Assembly (NCBI GenBank): GCA_023227835.1
Contig: JALOCI010000022.1
Coordinates: 1 to 43,321, forward strand
Reading direction: 5' to 3'
Length of the DNA stretch: 43,321 nt
DNA from: Bacteroidales bacterium
Lineage (GTDB): Bacteria > Bacteroidota > Bacteroidia > Bacteroidales > UBA932
A model generated the notes under the pieces. It was not told the origin of the DNA, ran no database searches, and saw only the letters and a program-made list of their open reading frames with translations. The translations under genes and the position numbers were made by a program. Position 1 is the stretch's first letter, and each line of letters opens with the position of its first letter. This document shows, piece by piece, positions 1 through 9,765 of this stretch.

Positions 1-774
1 CAGGGCGGGGAACGTGCAGACAAAGGACAGGTTGCAAATATCTCACGCTTGTTACAGAAAATCCATCAGGAAACCAACAGTGAATTACATATAACTCTCT
101 CCTTGGGAGAACAAAGTGAAGAGACAGTTCGCAGATGGAAAGAGAACGGAGCACACAGATATCTTCTCAGGATTGAGTCATCAAATGAGGAGCTGTACAG
201 AAAGCTGCACCCGCAAGATGAACACCACAGTTACGCCAAAAGGATCAAATCCCTTGAAGCATTAAAGAAACTCGGCTACCAGGTAGGGTCAGGTGTTATG
301 ATAGGACTCCCTTTCCAGACAATCGACCATCTTGTCGAGGATCTGCTTTTCCTGAAGGAGTTCGATATAGACATGAATGGAATGGGCCCATATATTGAGC
401 ACGAGGGCACTCCACTTTACAAATACAGGCATCTTCTTATGAGCAAGGATGAGAGACTTGCAATGAGTCTGAAGATGGTGGCATCTCTCAGGATTCTCAT
501 GAAAGATGTAAACATAGCAGCCACAACAGCCATGCAGACACTAGCCCCGAATGGTAGGGAGCAGGCACTTGCCGTCGGCGCAAACGTAGTGATGCCAAAC
601 CTCACACCTGTTAAATACCGCAAGGATTATCAGCTATACGACGATAAGCCCTGCCTGGATGAGGAGGCGGAACAATGTGCATCATGTCTGGAAAACAGGA
701 TCCGCTCCATTGGTGACGAAGTAGGTTACGGTCAATGGGGTGACTCAAGACACTATACAAGTAAGAAATCTTAA
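1..774 (+). CDS. hydE: [FeFe]-hydrogenase maturase HydE-like radical SAM protein, 3' part
   Basis: The reading frame is open from base 1, so the gene starts upstream; 257 codons remain of a family usually near 350 residues. HydE is a radical SAM enzyme that helps build the active-site cluster of [FeFe] hydrogenase in the cytoplasm. The CxxxCxxC cluster motif would lie in the missing N-terminus. What is visible fits the second half of the barrel: QGGE at the very start, GVMIGLPFQT, the MGPYIEHEGTPL segment, ANVVMPNLTP, and the C-terminal IGYG-like/GDSRHY ending typical of HydE. It could instead be a close relative such as a PylB- or BioB-like enzyme, but the ending favours HydE. It converges on the next gene with only 7 bp between the stops and no visible terminator hairpin. 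Confidence 0.8.
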   Translation, partial: QGGERADKGQVANISRLLQKIHQETNSELHITLSLGEQSEETVRRWKENGAHRYLLRIESSNEELYRKLHPQDEHHSYAKRIKSLEALKKLGYQVGSGVMIGLPFQTIDHLVEDLLFLKEFDIDMNGMGPYIEHEGTPLYKYRHLLMSKDERLAMSLKMVASLRILMKDVNIAATTAMQTLAPNGREQALAVGANVVMPNLTPVKYRKDYQLYDDKPCLDEEAEQCASCLENRIRSIGDEVGYGQWGDSRHYTSKKS

Positions 775-781
775 AATTGTC

Positions 782-1921
782 TTAAAAATTCCTATATTCT
801 CCGTTTCCCAACGGCAATGTTGCCATACACTCCATCTCTATTAACCAACCGGGACGGCACACCGGTGCTAATGTGATAATATAAGGCACATTCGGGAATT
901 TATCAGAAAACATTCTTTCAACGAAGTCATAATCATCTTGATTTCTGAGATATACTATCATATGTGAAACGTCTGAATAATCAGCATTAGCTTCATGCAA
1001 AAGTACGCTGACATTTTCCCACATCCTCAAAGTCTGCCCTTTAATATCGTTTAAACAGAGTATATTTCCGCGATTGTCTATACTTGCCGTCCCCGAAATA
1101 ATTACATGCCTTCTGTCACCATATTGTATTGTCACACCTCTTTCAAAGGTGACTCCATAATCATATGTAGGGCCTAAATAATCTTTAGAATAAAGGTATT
1201 TCACCTGTGATTTGTCGTGACCTAACAATGCATAGGCATCCATACTAACTTTTGAGCCATTCTTCCCATTATTACCACAAATACCGGTACTGGCTATATA
1301 ATGAGTCTTCTCATCCAGACCGACTGATGAGAAGTATGATTTTCTTCCCTCGACAAATTCTTTGTAATTATTATCAATTTCATCAATAAAGAACCATGTT
1401 CGAAGACAGTTATCCTTTATAGAGGCAACCTTGCCAATAAGGGTACTGTCATACTCCTTTAAAATACTAATAGTCTGCTCTTTTGTGGTTTTATTATTGG
1501 AATATGCACCTGCTAACCAAAAATGAGTATAACCGTTATGAGAATATGAGTGTTCATATAATGAGTCCTTTTTAAAATCCGTAACACCTATAATCCATAT
1601 TGCAACCTCAGAACCATCAAGTGGTGGTTGTTGTATTAAAGAGAGAGCACAATCATTAATAAATTCGGTCTCTTCTGAAAGAATGGTGCTGACTATATTT
1701 ATATCCCGCACAAAATATCGTTTAAAAAGAGGTATCACATTTCTATAATCTTCTCTATTAAAAACATCGCGGATTGCATTGTGCAATGATGAGATCTGTT
1801 CTCTTATTGTTCCGGGTACAGTTGTATGGATTATAAAATTATATTCTGATACACCTTCATTTTTTATAAAAGAAGAGACCTGTACCACACAGTCATTTAT
1901 ATATATAGTACTATAATTCAT
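782..1921 (-). CDS. RidA/YjgF-fold protein, chorismatase-like architecture
   Basis: This 379-residue protein has a RidA/YjgF-like C-terminal domain at about residues 265-375. Visible family features are ISGTASID, a long helix with LLHEANAD, SDVSHMIVYLR, FPNVPY and the closing CRPGWLIEMECMA stretch, which resembles the R-x-x-L-V-E-x-E ending of RidA and of FkbO/Hyg5/XanB2 chorismatases. Length and layout, with a long N-terminal half before one RidA domain, match the chorismatase/deoxygenase type better than the roughly 125-residue deaminase RidA. The substrate is unknown. No signal peptide is seen, so it is probably cytoplasmic. It is the last gene of a three-gene operon, 2 bp after the propeller lipoprotein. 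Function beyond the fold is not claimed. Confidence 0.6.
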   Translation of the reverse strand: MNYSTIYINDCVVQVSSFIKNEGVSEYNFIIHTTVPGTIREQISSLHNAIRDVFNREDYRNVIPLFKRYFVRDINIVSTILSEETEFINDCALSLIQQPPLDGSEVAIWIIGVTDFKKDSLYEHSYSHNGYTHFWLAGAYSNNKTTKEQTISILKEYDSTLIGKVASIKDNCLRTWFFIDEIDNNYKEFVEGRKSYFSSVGLDEKTHYIASTGICGNNGKNGSKVSMDAYALLGHDKSQVKYLYSKDYLGPTYDYGVTFERGVTIQYGDRRHVIISGTASIDNRGNILCLNDIKGQTLRMWENVSVLLHEANADYSDVSHMIVYLRNQDDYDFVERMFSDKFPNVPYIITLAPVCRPGWLIEMECMATLPLGNGEYRNF

Positions 1922-1923
1922 AG

Positions 1924-3360
1924 CTACATGTCTTGAAGGGTAACATGTGTCTTTTTGGGGGTTTTTATTTTTGACACCGGAATATCTATATCTTCCTTAA
2001 TGAATTCCGGTATGTTGTATGATTGCATCAATCGGTCATAATAATCGGGATCTTTTTGTGGCAACATAAATGGTTTTGAAAGTTTCCCATTGTTTTCCAC
2101 ATGTGAGATAAACAATCTGGTATGAAGCCCGTCTACTCTACGAGAGCTGAAAACAACCCACTTAGAATTGCTGCTCCATGAATGATAACTCTCGGTATCA
2201 TCACTGTTAATTTCATCCGCAGGCCTAGCCTCCATTGTTTGCAAGTCAAGCAACCATAAATCGGCATCTTTATGCCAGATAGTAAAATAACCATATGAGG
2301 AACGTGTAAACATTATATACTTTCCATCATAAGATGGCCGGGGAAAAGAGACAGAATAACCGGGGATTTCCAAAATCTTCGAGATAGTATCTCCTATGGC
2401 TCCATTCTCAGGATTGAAATCAACACTATATAATGAGTAGCGGATCTCTTTCAGATGGTTTGAGACATCTTGAACAGGAGCAGAACAGAAATACAGTTTT
2501 CTGCCATCGGCCGAAAATACCGGAAATGTATTTAATTTCGAGCTATCCTTCAATAACGGATAGCGAATTATCTTATTTTCCTTCACATTATAGGCAATAA
2601 TCGAAGACTCGATATCATAAACATCCAATATCTCATCGGGAGTATTATGGAATATCTGATGAATATTATTCACTGAGTAGGCAATAAAAAGACCGGATGG
2701 ATGCCAGTAAGGGTAAACACAACCCAAACCGACATCTGCTTTTGTATTAATCATCTCTACTGCATCCCCGGTTTTAAGTATGGTCCCGCCGTTTTTGCCC
2801 CTTATATGAAACTGCATGTTTTTAGGATCACAACCGGCAAAAGAATGGCAATTCACACAAGTGTTTTCCATTAAAGTGTTTTCTATAATCGTCATTTCAC
2901 TGAAGTCAGAGAGAGTTCTTTGATAGATTCCCATCTTGCTGTATAACTCATAACCTGGAGATAGCCTTCTGTAACACACATATTTGTCTATGCTGTCGTT
3001 TGAGATATAAATATTGAAAGGTGCGTATTCTATCCATTTTCCGTCACGTAAAGTTCTAACTGTAACAGCCATCCTGTCCTCTTTCAGGCTCATCCTTTTC
3101 CATAGCTTCCGAGGAATATTTATAGATTGTTTGCCGGATACCTTAAATACATTATCAGATAATCCGGAAAAAACAGCTTCAATCCTTTCGCATGAATCTA
3201 AAGATTTAAAATTCAATGGAGCAATAGTTGAAGGAATGGTAACTTCGGTATAGTCAGGAAAAATAGAAGGTTGTCTTTCTAGTTTTTCGCATACTTCCGC
3301 TCCTTTCCGGCAACTTAGCATTGATAATATCACCAAAAAATATGTTAAATATTTTTTCAT
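1924..3360 (-). CDS. TolB-like beta-propeller lipoprotein with one CxxCH motif
   Basis: A 478-residue lipoprotein with lipobox LSMLSC (Cys17). The C-terminal two thirds carry repeated PD40/TolB-type propeller blades, seen as HPSGLFIAYS, FSADGRKLYFCS, PSYDGKYIMFTRS and WSSNSKWVVFSS. Before the propeller, at Cys168-Val-Asn-Cys-His172, there is a single CxxCH that could hold covalent c-type heme or simply be a Cys/His metal site. The protein probably sits in the periplasm or on the outer membrane. It is 3 bp downstream of the DUF6057-like membrane protein and 2 bp upstream of the RidA-like gene, so the three are almost certainly co-transcribed. The role is unknown; the propeller suggests protein or ligand binding. 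Confidence 0.65.
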   Translation of the reverse strand: MKKYLTYFLVILSMLSCRKGAEVCEKLERQPSIFPDYTEVTIPSTIAPLNFKSLDSCERIEAVFSGLSDNVFKVSGKQSINIPRKLWKRMSLKEDRMAVTVRTLRDGKWIEYAPFNIYISNDSIDKYVCYRRLSPGYELYSKMGIYQRTLSDFSEMTIIENTLMENTCVNCHSFAGCDPKNMQFHIRGKNGGTILKTGDAVEMINTKADVGLGCVYPYWHPSGLFIAYSVNNIHQIFHNTPDEILDVYDIESSIIAYNVKENKIIRYPLLKDSSKLNTFPVFSADGRKLYFCSAPVQDVSNHLKEIRYSLYSVDFNPENGAIGDTISKILEIPGYSVSFPRPSYDGKYIMFTRSSYGYFTIWHKDADLWLLDLQTMEARPADEINSDDTESYHSWSSNSKWVVFSSRRVDGLHTRLFISHVENNGKLSKPFMLPQKDPDYYDRLMQSYNIPEFIKEDIDIPVSKIKTPKKTHVTLQDM

Positions 3361-3363
3361 ACA

Positions 3364-5091
3364 TTACATTTTTGTATACGTTATATAGTACCAATATGTT
3401 TTTCCATATTGTCCCTGAAGTTCTGCCGGATTCCCGCCGATAGCATTATACTTTGTTATAAAATTCTCAAAATCATCAATCATTGAAGATTTCACACATG
3501 ATGGCAACATGTCCGGGCTTTGATGGTTCAGACAACTTAATAGAACTAATGCCTCCTTGTAGTGACGAGGCATAGTTGAACTTATTCTTACTTTTTCCGC
3601 AAATATCCCTAAACTCTTTGTCAAGAGACATGAGGCCATCAGATAGTCGTACGCAAGGTGGTTATCAGGATGTTGTCTAAGTAGTATTTCAAGCATCTGA
3701 GGAAGTGACCCGGACATAAATACAAAGTTGCTGTCAGGTTGAATTTTTCTAAGGTGTCCATAAACCGGATCTTCTGAAATTAAAACACTGTCACCTACCA
3801 GCTTAAGTCTATCTTGAGACCATTGTTTGTAAAATAGGGTTTTTCCCAATATTCTCAGATATTTTGAGGCAACCTCATCACGGCCGGCCACTAGATTAGT
3901 CTCTGCCAACCTCTTAACGAATATTACTCCTTTCTGTTGATCAGGTATTGACTCCATGGATTCATATGCATATCTCTGAGCCTCATTTATAAGTCCCAGG
4001 TTAAATAGAATCTCTCCGGAAAATAAAATATCATCCTTATAATCTTGCATTAGGCTACTATTACCATACTGAAAAAAATCAAACATTTTTTCTCCCATCT
4101 GTCCGGTTTCTCCCAGGGCAAGGTTGATACAGTTGGTTGCAAGCATGGATGACGGTTTTCTTTTCTTTGCCTTTTCTATAACCTCTTCCCATTTTCTGTT
4201 TTGAACAAGATTTAGATAACCAAAAACCTCCTCATAGAGATACATATATGAGCCGTTGACAATATATGCCCCCCCTGAAAGAACCAATATCACCGATATG
4301 ATTTGTATCACCTTATTCTTTATTGATGGCAACAAATGAATCAAAAGGACAACAATCAATGGTGAAGACCAGAGAGTAAGGAACATTATTAATGGTGCAT
4401 CAATAAGTCTAAAATAGCGTGCTCCGAGAATCAGGTTTGTTCCGCTTATCAGAGGTGTAAGCATCGGGGCCAGTAGGAAAATTGCTAATGAAGATATTAA
4501 GATAAACAACAGAGATATAATATTATGTTTATCAATGGTGACAATTTCGTAAAAGACAACCAGAAGAATCATTGAGACAACCCCACCGCCAAACAAAAGC
4601 CACAAAACAGGGATGAACACTAGGGCAGAAATTCTCTTATATACTTGTGAATTAATATTTATATACAACCATGCTGCCCATACAGAGAAGACCATGCCAA
4701 TAAGACCGGCTAGTGTATAGTTCTCATTGCAGAGTAATGCACAATAAAATATAAGAGGTATAAATGAAAACGAGAAAAGCCCCTTATCTCCTGATATTCT
4801 ACGACTAACCACCTCAACTCCATATTGAAGCATTATAAGGAAAGTTGCAATAATAGCACCTCCTATCAAAGGATAGTGATAGAATTGTATAAGAAAACGT
4901 GAAATAAAATCTGCAACTCCACCTGGGTGTAAAATGGTTTCTGTCAGATACTCCTTCGTAAAGAGAAACATCTGTGTACCCTCAACGTAAAGCAGATGAT
5001 ACTTATTACATATCGAAAAAAACAGCCATAGGGCAATCCATACAAATAAAGATACAGCCAGTTTTATTGGCCTAAATTTCAGTTTGTGCAC
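3364..5091 (-). CDS. DUF6057-like multi-spanning membrane protein with helical-repeat tail
   Basis: A 575-residue protein. Residues about 10-300 hold roughly nine or ten hydrophobic spans, for example AVSLFVWIALWLFF, GGAIIATFLIML, LLFILISSLAIFLL and VIQIISVILVLSG. The rest, about residues 300-570, is a soluble alpha-helical tail with TPR-like spacing (ILFNLGLINEAQRYAYESM). This layout matches the uncharacterised Bacteroidales family I recall as DUF6057. It is the first gene of the operon that continues into the CxxCH propeller lipoprotein and the RidA-like protein. A possible promoter lies just upstream. No catalytic motif was recognised. Confidence 0.55.
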   Translation of the reverse strand: MHKLKFRPIKLAVSLFVWIALWLFFSICNKYHLLYVEGTQMFLFTKEYLTETILHPGGVADFISRFLIQFYHYPLIGGAIIATFLIMLQYGVEVVSRRISGDKGLFSFSFIPLIFYCALLCNENYTLAGLIGMVFSVWAAWLYININSQVYKRISALVFIPVLWLLFGGGVVSMILLVVFYEIVTIDKHNIISLLFILISSLAIFLLAPMLTPLISGTNLILGARYFRLIDAPLIMFLTLWSSPLIVVLLIHLLPSIKNKVIQIISVILVLSGGAYIVNGSYMYLYEEVFGYLNLVQNRKWEEVIEKAKKRKPSSMLATNCINLALGETGQMGEKMFDFFQYGNSSLMQDYKDDILFSGEILFNLGLINEAQRYAYESMESIPDQQKGVIFVKRLAETNLVAGRDEVASKYLRILGKTLFYKQWSQDRLKLVGDSVLISEDPVYGHLRKIQPDSNFVFMSGSLPQMLEILLRQHPDNHLAYDYLMASCLLTKSLGIFAEKVRISSTMPRHYKEALVLLSCLNHQSPDMLPSCVKSSMIDDFENFITKYNAIGGNPAELQGQYGKTYWYYITYTKM

Positions 5092-5110
5092 AGTTTAAAA
5101 ATTAGATTTT

Positions 5111-5118
5111 CAAAAATA
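5111..5118 (-). promoter_or_regulatory. Bacteroidota-type -7 box upstream of the DUF6057-like operon
   Basis: On the minus strand this reads TATTTTTG, a match to the Bacteroidota -7 consensus TAnnTTTG, about 20 bp before the start codon at 5091. A clear TTG -33 element at the standard spacing is not seen, so the call rests on the -7 box and position in the 66-bp spacer. Confidence 0.35.
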
Positions 5119-5157
5119 TCTATTTTTAAACAAAATCTCACCATTTATAGCGCAGAT

Positions 5158-5952
5158 TTATTTCACAACCACTCCATCAAGGGAGTTCAGCACTAGTTGA
5201 TAGGTTGTGTTATATTTTGTAAGTATTCCTGTCACATCTGCGACGGTGTTCAACGACGGTGCAGGTTCTGAAGCAAATTTGGCATAGCCGCTGGTGCGTA
5301 CCAGAACATTTTTAGTCCCGATCTGAAAAGTGTGCTCTCCATAGACAGCATCAATCGTTCCCGAAGCCTTCTGAGCCCAAGTTGCCATATTGCGCTTGAT
5401 TAACTTTGCATTTTTAAGTGTCACCAGTGTCCCGAGTCGGCTGTCTGTTATCTGACTTTGGTTTGTTATCTCAAAAGGTGTGACTTTAGGCCCCAGAGAG
5501 CCCCTGAAGATGGTTTCATTAATCCTGAGATCTGTGTCAATATAACCGTTTTCATACTTAGTTTCAAGCGATCTCTCACCTAAGCTTACCATACCGCCGT
5601 AGCTGCCGAGGGTAAGATGCCTTGCCTTTACGACTATTGTCTGACCCTCTTTGTAATAACTCTGAAGATTGGTCTTTCCTATCTTTATCTCAATCCCACC
5701 TGTCTCATCCTGAATAAAGAATGTGCGGTAAAAATTACCCTCAGCATCAGAACTTACAACCTTGCCCGAGACAATTACATTCTCCAATACCTCTGTAGAA
5801 CCGCTTATACGCATTGCCTTAAGCTGTGCTATTGTATGTGTGGGCTCCATGTTCACAGGAACAAATTCATCCGGCTCATCGAATGTTTTTGTGCATGAAG
5901 CAGAAAACAGAGTGAGAGCCGCAATCAATATTGTATTATATATTCTTTTCAT
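5158..5952 (-). CDS. DUF5689-domain surface lipoprotein
   Basis: A 264-residue lipoprotein with lipobox FSASC (Cys20). The mature part resembles DUF5689, an OB-fold-rich family: the HTIAQLKAM start, a first OB-like unit with VIVSGKVVSSDAEGN, FIQDETGGIEIKIG and YKEGQTIVVK, then SRLGTLVTLKNAKL and VTGILTKYNTTYQLVL. These OB units often sit near extracellular nucleases in Bacteroidota. It is the last gene of the five-gene operon with two nucleases and a TonB-dependent receptor, 24 bp after the receptor. A cell-surface nucleic-acid-binding partner of the receptor is plausible by context, not proven. Confidence 0.7.
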   Translation of the reverse strand: MKRIYNTILIAALTLFSASCTKTFDEPDEFVPVNMEPTHTIAQLKAMRISGSTEVLENVIVSGKVVSSDAEGNFYRTFFIQDETGGIEIKIGKTNLQSYYKEGQTIVVKARHLTLGSYGGMVSLGERSLETKYENGYIDTDLRINETIFRGSLGPKVTPFEITNQSQITDSRLGTLVTLKNAKLIKRNMATWAQKASGTIDAVYGEHTFQIGTKNVLVRTSGYAKFASEPAPSLNTVADVTGILTKYNTTYQLVLNSLDGVVVK

Positions 5953-5976
5953 ATTCTTCTGTTTTAAATTTTTCTA

Positions 5977-8691
5977 TCAGAAACGGAAATACAGGTTAAG
6001 ATAGTAGGTAGTTCCAAACATGTAGAAATATTTTGAATCAAATCTACTGTAATTCAATATGTTTCCATTTACATCCTCATTGGATTTAAGCCTCATCTGC
6101 TCATATCCGCCGGTTTTGATGCTCTGGTTGTTCAGGATATTCTTTATCTCAAGGCTAAAACCTATATTATAACTTCCTATATACCAACTCTTACCAATGT
6201 TAGCATTCAACACTGCCGCACCTTTGAACTTCTCCTGACGGCGCATAACAGCACTCTCCTCTGCAGATAGTCCAATTTGTGCGAAGTCAGTCCTGTAAAC
6301 AGGATTCATGTCCAGGTACATTGCGTCATAGTATGACATATCTATTCCTGCATATATGCTGCTTGGTGATTTATAGTCAAGACCTATATTCAGCGCAGTC
6401 TGAGGTGTTGAAGGTATTTTATAGTCTTTCCAATAGACTCTTTCGTTCTGAAGAATAACGGTATTGCTGTTATCGACAGTCTGAGTCACGTAAGGATTAG
6501 ATGAATAGACATACTTCCCGTAGCTGAAAGCAGCCTCTGCAGAGAGTCCTGTAGCAACAGGAACAGAGAGGCCAAGCTCAACGCCTGCATTAACCTGGTC
6601 AATTCCTGTCATAGAGAAGTTAGAGAAACTCCTGCTGATATCATCATAGAAACTTATAAGGTTTGTCTGGTCCTTGATTGTTGTATAGAAACCGGTCAAT
6701 CTGAGTTTAAGCCACGGAAGCCTTAGTGAATAGTTGATGTCAACACTCAGGGTCTTCTCGGTTGTAAGCCCGTCCACGACACTGTTTCTTGTCCTTGGGG
6801 AAACGAAAGACTCCTGGAAGAATGGAGCACTCTCGATATATGCCTCGTTGATATAAAACCTGTGTTTTCCTCCGATACTATATGAAAATCCATCTTTAAA
6901 GGTATATGTGAAGAAATTCAGCTTCTCTGAATTACCATATGAATTGTCAGGAAAAAGTCCTTTTCTGTAGAGACCCTCTCTCCAGAATGCTGTATTACCT
7001 GCCTCTCCTGCAATATAAAATTCAAAACCGTTTTTGCTGAATTTATAAGAGAACCACCCCTTGTAATTCTGAACATGTGCCAGATAGCTGTAGCCATACC
7101 TGTCACCCTTCTTTACCACTCTGTCCGGATGGTTGAGGTCATTCTGAATAGCATCGCCGCTTGCAAAGTCTCTCTCAGCAAATTTATCAATGTCTATCCA
7201 ACTTTCACCACCAAGAAGGTCTTTTATTGTCTTGTAGTAATCTGTCTTGTTAAATCTTAGTTCAGCACCGACATTAAGTTTGCTTGCCGATGAAAGTTTT
7301 ATTACAGCCTGAATCTTTGCATTCAGATCCTGCTGGTCAGTATGGCGCTCCTCAAGTATGTACTGTGACCTGCCACCTTCACTGTTTCTGTTTACATCAT
7401 ACATCTTGTCCCAGTTGATCTGGCGGATGTTCCAATCTGTAAGCCATCCTTCCCTGATATATGAAGCCTTGTAAGGATCATCCTCATAGTAACTCGGTAG
7501 ATTTCTGTAGTAGTCCGGACGCGGGTCAGGTGCATCATACCAGTCAAGGGCAGAGTAGCCGTTCTTGCCGAATCTGTACGATACCGCAGCCTTAAGATTC
7601 ACCTTGTCATTCGGGGTATAAGTATAGTTGAGAATTGCTACAGGCTCATGATTCTTTCTCACCCTGGCGTTCCTCATCTTACCATCCTGATAACCCCAGT
7701 TTGGATTGTAATAGTTGCTTCCGATCATATCGTAAACCTCCTGTGTGGATGAACCCTGTGTCCCCCTTTCGGTAGGAGAACCGAACAAAGTAAGTGCAAC
7801 TCTGTGTTTTTCGTTAAGCTTCTTCTCAATCGATGCGAACCATGCAAATGCATTATAGTATACGCCATTCACCCATTCGTTGCCACCCAACCTTGTGGAT
7901 GCCGAGAGGGCGTAAGACCAGCCGTTGTCCTTTTCACCTGATGCAATGGTTGCCATTAGCCTGAAACGATACTGTCCACTGGCATTAACGACACTGAACC
8001 TGTTTCCTTTTCTCATTTGTGAAGCTGTGGCGTTAATATTTGTTGAACCGTTAAAGCCGTTTACGCCATAGTCCGATATATCAAGGCCGGTAGAGCTCTC
8101 CTGGTTTCTGGTTGCCTCATTGAGACCTGTCCACAAAGACCATGGTGAGTAGCCGGTAAGGGCATCGTTGAAATAAATACCATTGAGGTACACTGCAGAT
8201 GTCTCTGATTCATATCCCCTGTTTTTGAATCTTATATCGCTGAACTTATATCCGGCTATATTCTCATATACATCCTTGGAAGAGGTAAGGATTACCGGGA
8301 TTGCCTGTGCATCGCTTGATGACTCGGTATCAAAATCCGCCATCATTGCCGCATCCTGATTCTTGATTGACACGGCAGCCACCATTGTGATAAAATTGAG
8401 ATCCTTGATATAGTTCTCAACTTTGACATTAAGCCTTGCCGGTTGAAAGTCCGAAGCAGTAACAACGAGTGAGTATGTTCCCAGAGGAATGTCCGTAATC
8501 TGGAACTCTCCGGTCTCAGATGTAACGGCACTCATCTCCGTTCCTGCCATCAGCACAACTTTTGCACCTTTAACAGGCAAACGCCCCTCTCTGTTTACCA
8601 CCTTTCCCTTGATGCCGTTTGACTGTGCATACATGCCGCATGCAAAGAGGAGCATCAAAGCTGTAAAAATAAAAGTAGCTCTTATTTTCAT
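5977..8691 (-). CDS. TonB-dependent outer-membrane receptor of the nuclease operon
   Basis: This 904-residue protein has a signal peptide ending near CGMYAQ (about residue 23), then a carboxypeptidase-regulatory-like beta domain at about 25-105 (GIKGKVVNREGRLPVKGAKVVL). A plug at about 120-240 follows (YKFSDIRFKNRGYESE, VYLNGIYFND), then a large beta-barrel rich in aromatic strand ends, closing with the terminal Phe of YYLNLYFRF. It lacks the STN signalling domain and SusC-type length of the two SusC proteins here, so it is a simpler receptor. It probably imports a ligand through the outer membrane with TonB energy. Position 5 bp after an EEP-fold enzyme and near a non-specific nuclease suggests oligonucleotides, nucleotides or phosphate-bearing breakdown products. 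Confidence 0.85.
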   Translation of the reverse strand: MKIRATFIFTALMLLFACGMYAQSNGIKGKVVNREGRLPVKGAKVVLMAGTEMSAVTSETGEFQITDIPLGTYSLVVTASDFQPARLNVKVENYIKDLNFITMVAAVSIKNQDAAMMADFDTESSSDAQAIPVILTSSKDVYENIAGYKFSDIRFKNRGYESETSAVYLNGIYFNDALTGYSPWSLWTGLNEATRNQESSTGLDISDYGVNGFNGSTNINATASQMRKGNRFSVVNASGQYRFRLMATIASGEKDNGWSYALSASTRLGGNEWVNGVYYNAFAWFASIEKKLNEKHRVALTLFGSPTERGTQGSSTQEVYDMIGSNYYNPNWGYQDGKMRNARVRKNHEPVAILNYTYTPNDKVNLKAAVSYRFGKNGYSALDWYDAPDPRPDYYRNLPSYYEDDPYKASYIREGWLTDWNIRQINWDKMYDVNRNSEGGRSQYILEERHTDQQDLNAKIQAVIKLSSASKLNVGAELRFNKTDYYKTIKDLLGGESWIDIDKFAERDFASGDAIQNDLNHPDRVVKKGDRYGYSYLAHVQNYKGWFSYKFSKNGFEFYIAGEAGNTAFWREGLYRKGLFPDNSYGNSEKLNFFTYTFKDGFSYSIGGKHRFYINEAYIESAPFFQESFVSPRTRNSVVDGLTTEKTLSVDINYSLRLPWLKLRLTGFYTTIKDQTNLISFYDDISRSFSNFSMTGIDQVNAGVELGLSVPVATGLSAEAAFSYGKYVYSSNPYVTQTVDNSNTVILQNERVYWKDYKIPSTPQTALNIGLDYKSPSSIYAGIDMSYYDAMYLDMNPVYRTDFAQIGLSAEESAVMRRQEKFKGAAVLNANIGKSWYIGSYNIGFSLEIKNILNNQSIKTGGYEQMRLKSNEDVNGNILNYSRFDSKYFYMFGTTYYLNLYFRF

Positions 8692-8696
8692 AATGA

Positions 8697-9755
8697 TTAT
8701 TGTTTACTGAGTAAATATATGAATACAGGGAAATGGTCGCTGTAACCTCCCTGAAAATTCGTTCCTACAAATGTCCTCAAAGGGTAGTTCTTATACTGGC
8801 CACTCTGTTGAGTAAGAAAAGATCTGTTGAAGATGTTTCCCCAGAACTTGTTATTGTCCGATTTCGCAAGGACAACCTTTTGTTTTGGGTTATTAATCAA
8901 ATTATAGCTGACGGCTATATTGTCAAACAGATTCCATGAATCCTGATACGCAAGTGAACCGTATCCGGCCTTGAACATTGCATGGAACGGATTGAACATG
9001 TCCCCGGGATTCTTTGCCTCAGACATCTTGCCTTTAGCTCCCAGAACCTCATAAATACTTCTGTTCACAGGATCGTCATTCAAGTCACCCATGAGAATAA
9101 AGCTTGCTTTAGGATCTAATTTGGAAACCGAATCAATGGCATCTCTTGCCACCTTTGCTGCAGCGCACCTGAGCGGCTCGGAGGTCTGTTCCCCTCCTCT
9201 CCTGCTTGGCCAATGGCAAACGAAGAAATAGAATTTCTCCCCGTCAATTGTACCCCAGGTCATTAAAATATCCCTTGTCTTGAAATCAGGCTTTCCCTCC
9301 ACTTTTACACGCAGTGAGCTGCTACCCTCATAATTGAAGACGGACGGACGGTATATCAGGGCAACATCGACACCTCTTACATCAGGAGAGTCATAGTGCA
9401 CTATCTGGTAATTCGCCTTTACAAGCTTCGGCAAAGAGACAATATCCTCCAAGACATTCCTGTTTTCAAGCTCAGACATGCCTATAATTGCGGGGAAAGA
9501 GCCTGTTGCCTGTGCCAATCTGTAAAAAACCTCCTCAATATTTGAAAGCTTCTTATTATATCTCTGAGTACCCCACTTGTAAGGTCCGGCAGGAGTGAAC
9601 TCCTCATCCACAACATTCGGTGTGTCTATTGTATCAAACAGATTTTCAAGATTATAAAATGCAACCGGATACCTTCTCGGTTGGGAGGAGAGAGAGTTTA
9701 TTGCAAAGAGCATGGTTGCCGTTGCAATGATTAATACTCTGTATAATCTGGCCAT
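8697..9755 (-). CDS. Endonuclease/exonuclease/phosphatase-fold secreted enzyme
   Basis: A 352-residue protein with an N-terminal signal sequence (hydrophobic residues about 7-22). EEP-superfamily motifs are clear: YNLENLF with Asn35 and Glu37, GMSELENR with the metal-binding Glu95 region, DVALIYRP, the FVCHWPSR histidine motif, GDLNDDP and the C-terminal SDHFPVF. The family uses a divalent metal to cleave phosphodiester or phosphate ester bonds in nucleic acids, nucleotides or inositol/sphingolipid substrates. The operon pairs it with a DNA/RNA non-specific endonuclease and a TonB receptor, so a nuclease or phosphodiesterase acting on extracellular nucleic acid is the best guess. It is predicted periplasmic or exported; there is no lipobox. 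Confidence 0.85.
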   Translation of the reverse strand: MARLYRVLIIATATMLFAINSLSSQPRRYPVAFYNLENLFDTIDTPNVVDEEFTPAGPYKWGTQRYNKKLSNIEEVFYRLAQATGSFPAIIGMSELENRNVLEDIVSLPKLVKANYQIVHYDSPDVRGVDVALIYRPSVFNYEGSSSLRVKVEGKPDFKTRDILMTWGTIDGEKFYFFVCHWPSRRGGEQTSEPLRCAAAKVARDAIDSVSKLDPKASFILMGDLNDDPVNRSIYEVLGAKGKMSEAKNPGDMFNPFHAMFKAGYGSLAYQDSWNLFDNIAVSYNLINNPKQKVVLAKSDNNKFWGNIFNRSFLTQQSGQYKNYPLRTFVGTNFQGGYSDHFPVFIYLLSKQ

Positions 9756-9765
9756 ATATTTTTTT

